A DNA stretch of 64,000 nucleotides. Origin: Prototheca cutis. Lineage: Eukaryota; Chlorophyta; Trebouxiophyceae; Chlorellales; Chlorellaceae. Within the stretch, counting starts at the first letter, position 1, and each line of letters opens with the position of its first letter. Below, one piece after another: positions 1 through 10,552 of the stretch. Made by a program: the position numbers and the translations under genes. Location: contig BCIH01000010.1 of assembly GCA_002897115.2 (NCBI GenBank), forward strand, positions 192,179 to 256,178, given 5' to 3'. The notes under the pieces are model-generated. The model had not been told where the DNA came from. It searched no databases and worked only from the letters and a program-made list of their open reading frames with translations.

Positions 1-95
1 GCATTTTGCGAGGGGGGCACCACGTTGGGCATGGTGGCACCAAAGCATCCATGCCGAGTTGATGGATGGAGGCAGGCGCATCCTCCGCGACTGCA
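1..95. repeat. Dispersed repeat, copy 1 (inverted relative to 15297-15388)
   Basis: The first ~95 bases match the reverse complement of 15297-15388 almost base for base; the one N in the other copy is the main difference. Homology stops abruptly at about base 96 here and at 15297 there. The other end is cut by the window edge, so the true length is unknown. No coding function is evident. Confidence 0.85.
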
Positions 96-1097
96 AGCGG
101 TGTGGCTTGGGTTTGCGTGGCCTGGCAGCCGCGGTCATCATCTTCGGTGATCATCGCTATCGGGGCCCCTGGTGCATGTCAAGTGACCTGCTGCTGACAG
201 CCATACCCCTTTTCCTACACCCACGTGCCATGCCAGTACCCAACCCCCCTGCCTTGCTGCTTCACATGCCCCATGCCCCGCCCTGCGCTGGCTGCGGCCC
301 TCTGTCCTCTGTCCTCCGCTTACCCTTCCAACCCACCCCACACATTCGGGACCATGCCACCTCGGATGGTGCCATCAAGAAGCATGCCACGCCGACCATC
401 GACGACAGCATGCCCGCCAGGAGGCAGGATCGCCTGCGGTCAGCCTGGTCTCCCGGCACCCACCTGGCCCCATCCAAGGCTCTCCAGTGACTGACCACCC
501 AGGAACCCAGCCTCAACCACACGTCGGGATCTCCACCAGGGGTTAGAATCTCCCGAACATGTAGCCGCAGATTCCTGGGCCGGTGCAACACGGACAGCTC
601 AGCAAGGGGGCAGCGTTGTGGAGACTGGTGCCTGGCTGCAGGCCGCATGCCAAGCGCTCGCCACGACCGCCGTGTCGATGGATTTGCGGTATGGCTGCAC
701 ACATCAACGTTTGGACACGTGCCCGACGCCATGCAGTCCACCCTTCCAGGGTCGGTGGCCGCTGCCGCGAAGGAAACTCCGGATTCAAAAGTCGGCGGTG
801 CAGTGATCCCAGATTCAGCTGATTCAAAGCACTTTGAGCATCGCCAAACTTCCTAATAAATTCATTTATAAAAATTGAAAAAGCAATGACTACGATCTTG
901 TCTGAGACGAAGTGCAGAAGGCGGCCAGGGGCACCTGGCAACCCTACTGCAGCGGTTTCCCCATTGCGAAACGAGGGGCACTAAGGGGCATGCCTGTCCG
1001 CAGCACTGCATCTGGGCACCAGTGCATAAATAGTGCGCCGGAATGGCGTAATTGCAATTCTTAGTACTTGTGCACAGTGTTGGAAAGTCCTAGTACA
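96..1097. other. Non-coding stretch upstream of the first gene
   Basis: There are only short, low-complexity open frames on both strands, none with a recognisable domain. Bases 850-900 are AT-rich compared with the surroundings. It probably holds the promoter of the gene that starts near 1098. Nothing else is recognised. Confidence 0.5.
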
Positions 1098-4000
1098 ATG
1101 CGCAGGATGTCAGGGCGGCCCGGACAGGGTCCGTCCCGACAGATGTGCGTGCTACAGGCATCCCTGGTCCTCCTTGTCCTCACGGCCCCCTCTGTGGTAG
1201 GCAGTCCAACCGCTTGACAGTGACATGAAAATTCAATCACAATTCTCAGACATGCATTAAACGTGCTGCCTCTCTCGCACCTCCACTTCTGCAGCTGGGT
1301 TGTGGGTCGACATTCTTCTCCCTTCCGACCGCAAAGTGAGCGACCCAACTGTCCTTTGTTTCTAACTGCGCGGCATTGGCGGAAGTAGGAGTTGGGTGCT
1401 CGTCACAAACCTCTCGCGGCACGCAGAGGGAGCTGAGCAAGCCCTTCCCGAACCCTGCTATTCCCCCCGCAGGCTCGGCTCTAGTGTGCTTCTCCTGACT
1501 CCGGGCAGTGCGACGTCCTTCTGCCGGTGGGTTGGGGTTGCCAACGGAAGCAGGGACGCCACACCCCAATTACTGCTCCGATATGCATGGACGATCAGGT
1601 GACGCTGATCGCGCCCCTCGCTGCTCCGCTGCATCGCAGGATCAAAGGGTATGACAGCGCCGGCAGCGTGCGCACTGCGTCGCTGGAGCAGCTCGGCCTG
1701 GGCATCGGAGCGTTCAGTCTCGCCAAGTCCCAGCGGTGCTCCTCGAGCTCCTGTGAGGCGATTGTGGCCGTGGAATGTCTGGCATCGGGTCAGTCACCGT
1801 GCACGGCTGATGCACTGAAGAACATTGGCCGCAGCAACGTCGGCTGGGCGAATTTTGGAGTTGGCAATGTCGGCTACAAGAACATTGGTAAGAGCCCGCT
1901 TTTTTATCAGATTACTCGTGGAGTTGTTGGTGGAATCATGTTCCGTTGGAATACAAATATCAGGGTAAATGGCTTGCCGTGTTCTTCGCCGGCGCGAACG
2001 CATGTGCAGGCTGTGGCACCTTCCAATGACACGCCGCCATCCCCACGCTGTGCAGGGAATAACAATGTTGGCAATGCAAACTGGGGTGACAACAACAAGG
2101 GCGTCAGCCTGGTGTGCAACGGCATGAAGGGCACGAAGCGGGCATGCCCCACCAGCTCGCTGGTGACCTCGCAGACCATCAGTGTGGGTATCCCCTCCCC
2201 GTCCCCCGGCAAGGTCCCACCTCCGGTGCCCTCCCCGAAGCCATCCACCACCAAAATAGTTATCCAGAGATCCGTGTGCAACAATGTCGCCACTCGCCTG
2301 GTGTCCTGTACCACCTTTGTCCGCTTGTCGGCAGGATTCCCCAAGGGCCTGACGCTGACTGTCATCTACAGTCTGGGTGGCGCTACATTCAAGGACACGT
2401 ATCGTCCCTCTGGAGTCACGTCTCGCCTCACCACCCTCATATCTGGCATCAGCGCTACATCCGGAAAGGCCGTCGTCCAGTACACCACCGCTTCGGGCGC
2501 CACAGTCCGCTCCAACATTGTTGCTACTGTCAGCAATCCCATCCGGGTGTCCGCCACGTGCTGGAAGTCAGAGTCCGGCCCTGTCGCCTGCTCGGCGACC
2601 GTTAAGACCATCACCATGCCACACGTCGGAACCAAGATCATGCTGACATACACCCTTGGGGGCAAGTCTTTTGCCGACTCCTGGGTTGCGGACGGCCTGA
2701 TCTCCACGCACACCGTCGCCTTCCCCACCGCCACCAGCACGAGTGGCACTGTTGAAGCCAGCTATATCAGCAAGCACAAGGTCACGTACACGACGACGTC
2801 TGCTGTGAACAGCAAGGGCTCCAGCCCTCCCCCGAGTCCCTCTAAGCGCTCGCCACCGCCGGCCTCGCCCGGTCCCTCCAGGCGGTCCCCACCTCCCCGC
2901 TCGCCCAGTCCCCCTAGGCGCTCGCCACCGCCGCCTTCGTCCCGCACACCACCCCCGCCGATCTCAACCGCAATCACGCTGGAGTCTGCAGAGTGCAAGT
3001 TCACTGGCTCTAAGACCGCAGCGTGTACAAGCTCGGTCAAACTGACAGCTCTCCCTCCGAACAAAGGAAACGTTACTGTGGGGTATGTCTTGGGGCCGAT
3101 GGCACTCACGGACAGTTGGCTTCCCGTCACGCTCACCACGTCGAGTACTAAGAATTTTACGGGTGTCACCACTGTCAATGGTTCAGCCTATGCCTCCTTT
3201 GTTGACAAGGACGGAAACGTCCAAACATCTGGCTCGGTTGTCGTGAATGCGGCCCCCCCNCCCCCACCGCCAGTGGCATTTTCCCCACCGCCTCCAGGTG
3301 CGAAGCCAACGACGAGCCCTCCACCACCGCCCAAGGGCACCAGCAGCCCCCCGCCGCCCAAGGGCACCAGCAGCCCCCCGCCGCCGCCCAAGGGCACCAG
3401 CAGCCCCCCGCCGCCGCCCAAGGGCACGAGCAGCCCCCCGCCGCCCAAGGGCACCAGCAGCCCCCCGCCACCCAAGGGCACGGCCCATCCTCCACCGCCG
3501 CCCAAGGGCACGGCCCATCCTCCACCGCCAACTGCGCTGAGCCCACCGCCGTCACCCAGCTCCCCGCCCCCGCCCCCATCTCCGTTCCTGACCCTCACCT
3601 CAGTGACATGCACCGAGCGTAGCTTTGTTGCTGTGGATTGTGTCACTGTCATCGGCGATGGATACGGGCTCACCTTGGGGGTAACATCGATTGGTATTTA
3701 CTTTACTTTTGCCACACAATCACAGTACAGTTCTGCCACTCCCAACACCCTCCCTTATACCCAAGATAACTTCTTCACTGATTCCAGAGGATTCCGGGGT
3801 TATGGGTTTGCCTATGCCACCTTCTCGGCGTCCGGCGATCAGATCACGTCAAACTACGTGGACATTACCATCATCGAGACCAACTCGCCNCCTCCTCCAT
3901 CNCCCATTGTCTACCCGCCTCCGCCCCCACCGCCTACGGAAAGCATTACGCTGACGTCTGTCACATGCAGATGGATTTCACCCGGGATCTTTACGACGCT

Positions 4001-4780
4001 GGCTGAATGCACCATCGTTTTGGAATCTGAAAATCTGAATTACCCGAACACGCAGGTAACGGTTGCCTTTACGCTGGGTGACGCTGCCTCCGGCAGCTTG
4101 AACTTTAGTCCAACATCAAGCGCGGCGTATACGTACACGTCAGACATCGTCAACCCCACCTCCTTGGAAGGCACAGCCATAGGCAGTTTCACGGATGAAG
4201 ATCTCCAAGTCCACTACTCCAACACTATTACCGTCACGCCACTATACTCGCCGCCGCCCGAGAGCCCGCCGCCACCTCCTGAGAGCCCACCGCCGCCCGA
4301 GAGCCCGCCGCCTCCTCCAGAGAGCCCGCCTCCGCCCGAGAGCCCGCCTCCGCCCGAGAGCCCGCCNCCCCCCGAGTCGCCGCCTCCGCCNGAGAGCCCG
4401 CCTCCGCCAGAGAGCCCACCACCTCCCCCCTGAAGTGTCCACCGCTGCTGCCGTCAGTGCAACCTACCATCACCATCAGTAGTGCTGTTATGCAGTACGA
4501 TTCGACTTAGGGTGCAGATGTGGTTGTCATTCAAGCAGTCTTCCCACCTTTCCCTGGATCTTCAACCCAGCTCGCATATGGCCTTAGAAATGATGCTTCT
4601 GGGGATGATTTCACGACCACTGGCATGGCTGATTCAAGCCCTGCAACACTGACACAGGCTCTTGCCGACTCCTGCGCCGACATACAAGCAGACGGCAGTT
4701 ACTATGCTCTTGTCTTATATGTGGATACATCTAGTGAAACAATCACGGCGACAGCTACCCCGGCATACAAATGTTCGTAA
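1098..4780 (+). CDS. Secreted NxGxx-repeat protein with tandem beta-modules and Pro-rich linkers (3' end disrupted)
   Basis: I see four parts. (1) A likely signal-peptide exon 1098-1196 (Leu/Val-rich core, donor GTG|GTAGGC). (2) A Cys module and eight NxGxx pentapeptides from about 1780 to 2100, interrupted by a phase-1 intron 1888-2055. (3) Six modules of about 85-100 residues, each opening I/L-x-L/V-x-S-x-x-C (about 2255, 2545, 2965, 3585, 3945, 4470). (4) Pro-rich linkers, including KGTSSPPPP and ESPPPP repeats. The frame from 1527 closes at 4431-4433. The sixth module continues in another frame, with an in-frame TAG at 4508-4510, to a stop at 4778-4780. That needs an indel or an unseen intron, and Ns in the preceding repeat make a sequencing error plausible. 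Exons between 1196 and about 1640 are unresolved. The role is inferred to be cell wall or extracellular matrix. Confidence 0.65.
3322..3530 (+). repeat. Coding minisatellite, PPPPKGTSS units
   Basis: Seven to eight tandem units of 24-30 bp encode Pro-rich KGTSS/KGTAH linkers between beta-modules 3 and 4. A second block at 4246-4430 encodes ESPPPP units and contains N bases. Length instability here could explain the downstream frame break. Confidence 0.8.
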
Positions 4781-6213
4781 GCGTCACCCAGTTTCCACAC
4801 ACGTGACGTCTTGGCTAGCAATCATTTCTGTCCTTAACCCTACTCCCTCGTTCCTCAATCCATGTCTCATATGCAGGCAAGTGGGCATGTTTTTTCCACA
4901 TGCTCCATGGTACACGACACAACACTCCGTCTAGATTCCACCAAGTTAATTTTGCCGATGAAGTCCTCATGCAGTTGTCTGCACTGTACACTTTGCTGTT
5001 CTCCGATTCCAACTTTTCACTGACGGCAATCTCTGCCCAATGTTCCTTGACATGTGTCATTTGTTACTGAAGGCTCGGTATTCGTCCGACAGTTGTTCAA
5101 CAAGAGATGTTTGGGACCCGGGCTTCACATGGACTTGACTGTCTTCTGGTTTCGGGCAGTGTGTCACATCCAGAGCACCAACAGTAGACCGACACGAATT
5201 GTTGGCCTGGAGCTTTGCAGCTAAGGACAGGCCATCCAGATTTTGGTGTCGGGTGGCTCTGCCGACATCGACATGCAGCAGTTCCAGCATGGCAGCACAG
5301 GAANCGCACCAGCTACGGTGTACACCACACTGTGCTGCACGGGCCCGTGGCAAGGAGTTTGCATAGGTGTACATGTCATTGCGCCGAAGAGACCAGCAGC
5401 ACCGGGCACGCCTGTGAACCCATTGCTCAGTGGCCATTCGAAGATGCACGTGGACATGCGTTGCTCTCGCCACTCCAAGTGGCCGTCTTCAACCTACAGC
5501 ACTGTGCAGTCATGCCTGACGTTGCCCAGCCAGCAGTAATGAGTCCAGTGGGGTGTGCGTGGTGGATCCAGCGGCCCGCAGTCACCCCCCTGCAATGCAA
5601 GCAGGTTCAAGCTCGTGGAATCACATGAGATGCTGTGCCCATCAGACAGTGAGGCGATAGTCTATCCGGCTGACTACTCAGACTCCATTTCAAGATGGAC
5701 CGCCATGACAATGCGGGGAAGACGGCCGTCGAGCACTCACAACCGCTTAAATCACGGCATGCACGGTTTCTCTCTGAACCCACACTGTCCTTGTCCTCAA
5801 AACGCCCATCCCAGGCCATGCCTACCACACATCTTGTCTTGCACAAACTAATTCACAAACAAATTCAAAGGATGAATAGGACAGTAATGGAGTTCATCAG
5901 CAGCAACATAAAGTGACCCTGTGAAGCACCAAGGTGGCAACTCAAAACTGACCATGCTTGAGAATCCCAGTGGCATTGTGTCCCACGAGCAGCTTGTATT
6001 TGTGGAAGATGGGGACAACGCAAATGGCCATAACAGCAGTGCACAGTACTCACAGGCTTGGTCGAGATCCCGACCAGCCCCCTGCAGGCTGAAAGACTGT
6101 CAGTGGGGTTGCCGGCAGCTCACCAAGCGTCCCAGAGGCGACTGGCCTGCCACGTCCAGTCCTGATCCAGCCCTCTCGGGACAAAGCCAGGAGTGTTGCC
6201 ACCAATGATGCAC
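4781..6213. other. Intergenic, no gene recognised
   Basis: This separates the plus-strand gene above from the stop codon of the minus-strand gene below (convergent 3' ends). Open frames reach about 140 codons but are compositionally random and contain an N at 5304. I find no domain, RNA gene or repeat. Confidence 0.5.
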
Positions 6214-7274
6214 CTACTGGAGGAGCACGGGGGCACGGGCCAAGTCGTACCAGTCAGAGGGCTGGTCGTCCATAGTGCCATGGACATAGGCACGGATCTG
6301 AACGGTTCCGCCAGCGACCAGCTCTTGCCAGTCTTTTATGTTTAACGGGTAATTCATCTCGTAGCGTGCAGCATACACATTACGCACAATGTCTGCAGTG
6401 TAGAAGACAGTGCCACTGGAATCGGAGAACCGGATGCTGAGCTTCTTGGCCACCTGGCTTGTCAGGATGACGCTGAGGTGCATGGGGATAGAGCTCCTGA
6501 GATTGGCGCTGTTGGTGCTGTTGAAGATGTAGTATGCCCCCTCGAGAACGGGCGCTGGCGGGGCTGGGGGGGACGGGGACAGTGGTGATGGCGGCGGCGG
6601 GGGGGAGGGAGGTGGCGGTGGTGGGGGGGAGGGAGGTGGCGGCGGCAGGGGGGAGGGAGGTGGCGGCGACGGCGGGGAACAGGGAGGCGGGGACGGGACT
6701 GGTGGGTTGGGTACCTGGTGACAGCTGAATGCTGTGAAGTAATATGTGTTGTCCGCCCGGTCAACACCGTTAAAGGTGATCCTCCGAGTGCGCCTAGCGA
6801 CCAAGTTCTCCACACCCATGGAAAAGTTGATTGGGCCGTCCAGCGTATAGTCAATAGTCTGCTCAAAAAAGGGTTGAGCAAGCGTTGCTCGGAACGTGGC
6901 GTCCATGCGATCCATGCCGGTCAGCTGGTATTCGTTCCTGATGTAGAATGTGCATGAGTTACTGTCCTCACAGTACCACTCACACGTTGTCGGTGTATCA
7001 ATGTACACAGTGGACAGCAGCCTCCGGGCACTGCCGCCCACAGGCTTTGCAGGCACCTCACGAACGTGGAGATCCTGTAAGAGAGTGGCAGGAAAGCGCG
7101 ATCCATCCATCCATTTGTTCTGAAAAATGCCTCTGTACATCATGTGCCTTGCCACTCAAGATACACAGCCCCCAAACCTAGACTTTACGGGGTGCACACC
7201 TGGGCTGGGCATGCCAGACTGACGAGAGCAAAAACCGCAAGAGCAGCCAGAATGGCAGGCGTTTTTGCTTCCAT
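6214..7274 (-). CDS. Secreted two-domain protein with Pro-rich linker (tandem paralogue 1)
   Basis: There are two exons: 7200-7274 and 6214-7074 (phase 0, donor CAG|GTGTGC, acceptor TTACAG). Exon 1 is a 25-codon signal peptide (MEAKTPAI.., Ala/Leu core, ending CPAQ). Mature part: an N-domain of about 110 residues with PTTC-x-W-x-C, NEYQLT-x-MD and YYFTA-x-SC blocks; a linker of about 55 residues of PPS/PPP; and a C-domain of about 105 residues ending in PSDW-x-x-x-AR. Total 311 residues. It is the closest relative of the gene at 8268-9224. It lacks the Cys-rich signature of canonical pherophorin domains, although the domain-Pro linker-domain plan is similar. An extracellular or wall role is inferred. 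Confidence 0.8.
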
Positions 7275-8267
7275 TTCCAAGCGCTTTGAGGTCTGTGGAG
7301 CGAAAATCGAAGCGACTTGTCCTTTGGAAGGGCTTCTGCCCCCCAAAGGCTTGGCCAAGTTGCAGAGCTGCACCAACTAGGGGCTTGTCAGTCTTGCCGA
7401 GAGCAGCAACCTACAGAGGTACCCCAGCGAGCCGTCGTCAAATTTGAACTGGAAGAATCTTCGGACGAAGATGCGCGCCATGCAGCAAACATGGTCGGCG
7501 TGAAGGGACATTGGTCCTTGGCCCTCGTGTCTCGTTCGTCCGCCAGCGGACAATCGCCACGCGGCCCGGCGGCCTATTGGGGGTGCAGCACTCGTTGACC
7601 CCTATGTGACCGGGCCAGCTCATGGAGGGTCCGGGAGGCATGAAATCCCCGCAGATTTGCCGTGATATTTCCATATTCGCCACATGCATGCTTTACAGTG
7701 GAACGAACTTTGAGTCTCATGGTGCATAGACTTTTGGAAGCAGGTTGTTGGACATCGTGGACCCACTGGCACCCAGGCAAGGGACTCTGTGGGGACCTGT
7801 CAAGCATGAGTCATGCGTGCGGGAGAACGCTCGAGCTCCAGGCTCTCAGAATAGACTGATCCTGTGGGATTTGAAAAAATAGTCCGCAATTCCACTTCTC
7901 GCGCTTACGTCGCATACAGAATAATGTGCCACCTTACACTACCTGGGGCGAGGCACTTGCAGATCCGGGCTGCGGGGCCCATGTGCCCTTTCTCTACTCA
8001 AGGAATGCGCTCACAGAAAAGGCTATATGCTCGTCAGGAAGGTGTCGGGCATTGGCCGGCAGCTCAGAGAATGTATGTATAGATGATGCATGTCTGGCTT
8101 CCCTCCAGGGGTCAAGCAATGGGGAGCCATGGGTGTGGGCAGAAATGATTGCAGGGATCGCAACGGTGCAGGGCAGGTGGGGCTTGCAGCAATGACGTGA
8201 CCATGGTTTCCCCCATCATACTGCCAAAGCCGAAGCCTGGAGCCTTCCACCAACGAGTCGCTTAGCC
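7275..8267. other. Spacer between the tandem paralogues
   Basis: About 1 kb separates the start of paralogue 1 from the stop of paralogue 2. It should hold the promoter of the first and the 3' UTR of the second. No conserved open frame or RNA gene is recognised. Confidence 0.5.
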
Positions 8268-9224
8268 TTAGTGCATGCCGACGCGGGGCACAATGACCCA
8301 GTTGGAGGGCTTGTCGCCCTGGGACTTCAGGTAAGTCCGCGCCTCAATGGTAGCTCCATGGTGCACCAGGTCCGGCGTGTAGTGCCAGTCNATATCTGTC
8401 TCGAAGTCAAAGTGATTGGTGTATGCCTGGCGATAAACGCTGTAGCTGAGGAACTCGGTACCATTGGCAAAGGTGTACCGGAGGCTGACCTTATGGGACA
8501 GATCACTCGGCGTTGTCAGGCTGAAGTGTAAGGTATTCCAGCCTACGATCCGAGTGCCATTGGTTTCCTTGGCATCGTGGATGCCATCGACGAAGTAGGT
8601 GCCTTGGATATCAGCAGGGGTCGGTGGGGGAGGGGATGGTGGCGGCGATGGGGGAGGGGGCCTGGGCAGCTGCTGACAGCTCATTGCTGTGAAGTAGTAC
8701 ACGTTTTCCTCCTTGTCAACGCCCTGGAAGGCGATGAAAAGTGTGCTCTTGACCACGGAGGGCGCGACGTCGATGGTAAGGTCGATGGGACCCTCCGCCG
8801 TGTAGTTGACACTCGTCTTCCAGAAGACGGCTGCGGTGGTCGCTTGGAACGTTGCCTTCATGTAGTCCATGTTGGTCAACTGGTACTCGTTCTTGACGTA
8901 GTACTTGCATGCATTATCGCCCTTGCAGTCCCACATGCAGGTGGTGGGCGTCTTGATGTAGACGTCGGAGCGCAGCTCGCGAGCATTAACACTACTGGTA
9001 GGCACGTCCTTGACGCGCCGGCCCTGCATACGAGAGGTAGGGAAAGTTTTTCAGTGGATCCATCACATCCAAAAAATGCTCGTGGTCCCCAGAGATCATG
9101 GTCATGTAGATGCCACCACCCTTGAACCTAGGCTCCATGGGTCACGCACCTGGGCAGGGAATGCTAGTCCGATGGTAGCGAACGCCGCCAGAGCAGCCAT
9201 AAGCATAGCCTTCGTCACAGCCAT
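8268..9224 (-). CDS. Secreted two-domain protein with Pro-rich linker (tandem paralogue 2)
   Basis: There are two exons: 9150-9224 and 8268-9023. Exon 1 is again exactly 25 codons, phase 0, encoding a signal peptide (MAVTKAMLMAALAAF.., ending FPAQ). The mature protein repeats paralogue 1: PTTC-x-W-x-C, NEYQLT-x-MD-x-M-x-ATF and YYFTAMSCQQLP in the N-domain. Its PPSPPP linker is shorter (about 20 residues), and the C-domain again ends PS-x-W. Total 276 residues. One N falls in the C-domain. Same strand, same intron position and phase, and shared blocks throughout show a tandem duplication. Function is unknown, probably extracellular. Confidence 0.82.
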
Positions 9225-10258
9225 TATTTTAGTATTCTACGATCTGCCCCGTATATGAATGGAAGAAACCTTGGGCAGTAAGAATTCCGCGGACTGCAGA
9301 GCCGGCGGACCTGGAAGCTTTCAAGGCTTGTCACGACCAGCGGACTGCCGGTGTACCACAACAAGACCTCCAGGAAGCTAAGCTGAAATAAAACGTTGCG
9401 TAACATATCTCGACCGTACAGCTTATATGGTCGCGGGGGTTGCACATTTGTTGTGCTTGCCTCCAATTTACACCCGTCCGCGTGCGGAGGGTCGCCACGC
9501 GGCCCTTTGGACAACCGGGGCACACGACGTACCGAAAATTTCGCTCAAGAAAGGATGCTGGCACCCTCATAACTCGTTTTTGGCATAATAGAGTATTTTA
9601 AATAGTATGTGTCATGAATTGCAACGGCTATTACATCGCCGGGCGCATGATCTTTCTCCATGACTCCAACCTCCACAGCCGGAAGCGGATCGGAGGGCCC
9701 CGTAGTCGGATATCACATCCAACGCGACGCCCTCATGTTCTCGTGCCACGGGGTACTTCCTGGCATTCTAAAACCTCCATCCCTCGTATATTCAGAATAA
9801 ATTAAATCATATATTAACAAGGGGAACATCGATCCTATTCGCTGCAGTTTGGCGACTTTGCTCGGTGGCGACGGTGGTGCCGCCGGGCTTGACGCGGTGC
9901 GCGGAGTGCCGGGCTACTGGTGGAATTTCCCGCGATCAGCGGATATGCAATGCATCGCATGCCACAACAGGCGTCACCTGCGCATGGCCAGAATTTTTGC
10001 GTCAAACACGGGTGATGACACTTGCTGCGCTGCTTCTCTGCTGATGGTCCCGGATTTCTTCCTGAGCTTGGCACTTTGCAATGTGCACCCCGCCACACAT
10101 GATGCCCCCCTCAAATCTGCATCCCTGGCGCTTCTTTGGTGCCCTGGGTATCTGCCGTCCTCTCAGCCATCCAGGCAACCGCACGCGCTGTCATCCATCC
10201 AGATCAGCACGTGATGAATGATCTTGCCCCAGCCAATGGAGGGGGGGGGGGCATACGG
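9225..10258. other. Intergenic between paralogue 2 and the retrotransposon
   Basis: Sequence just upstream of 9224 should be the paralogue 2 promoter. Bases 9590-9830 are AT-rich. No coding frame is recognised. A G10 run at 10241-10250 lies close to the LTR boundary. Confidence 0.5.
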
Positions 10259-10527
10259 TGTTGTGCACTCACTACGCTAGTAGGTGGTTACACAAGATGC
10301 AGAGCATGTATTGTAGAAATGATCCCCCCCGTATACTGGCGGGGGTGCGGGTTTGTATAGTGGGGCTTGATGCGAGCAGTAGTGCTCAGGTTGGTGCACA
10401 GGGCTGCTCAGGTGCGTGCATACATGGCATCAGGCAGGACACGTGATAGGCCAAAAAGAGGGTCTTGGATGGCTATAAGTAGGACGGAAGGTGATAAATG
10501 GGAAGCTTGGGTTGCAGAGGTGCAACA
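10259..10527 (-). repeat. 3' LTR of the retrotransposon
   Basis: It is 269 bp, TG...CA bounded, and collinear with 14826-15116. It lacks one 22-bp unit that is tandemly duplicated in the other LTR, around the caggttggtgc motif. Confidence 0.93.
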
Positions 10528-10541
10528 CTCTCCCCCACTTT
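10528..10541 (-). other. Polypurine tract (plus-strand primer)
   Basis: On the element's sense strand this reads aaagtgggggagag and abuts the 3' LTR. That is the usual position and composition of a PPT. The polyprotein stop (10553-10555) lies only about 12 bases upstream of it. Confidence 0.75.
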
Positions 10542-10552
10542 CAAACGAAAGC

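Noticed and set aside
3322..3530. Regular repeat resembling a CRISPR array
   Set aside because: Units are contiguous without unique spacers and encode Pro-rich linker; the genome is eukaryotic.
3175..3673. Three overlapping minus-strand Gly/Trp-rich frames
   Set aside because: Antisense of the PPPPKGTSS coding repeat; pure composition artefact.
5215..5628. 137-codon plus-strand frame in the 4.8-6.2 kb gap
   Set aside because: Contains an N, biased composition and no domain; overlaps equally long frames on the other strand.
6214..9224. Canonical pherophorins
   Set aside because: The domain-Pro linker-domain plan fits, but the conserved pherophorin Cys pattern is absent, so the name was not used.
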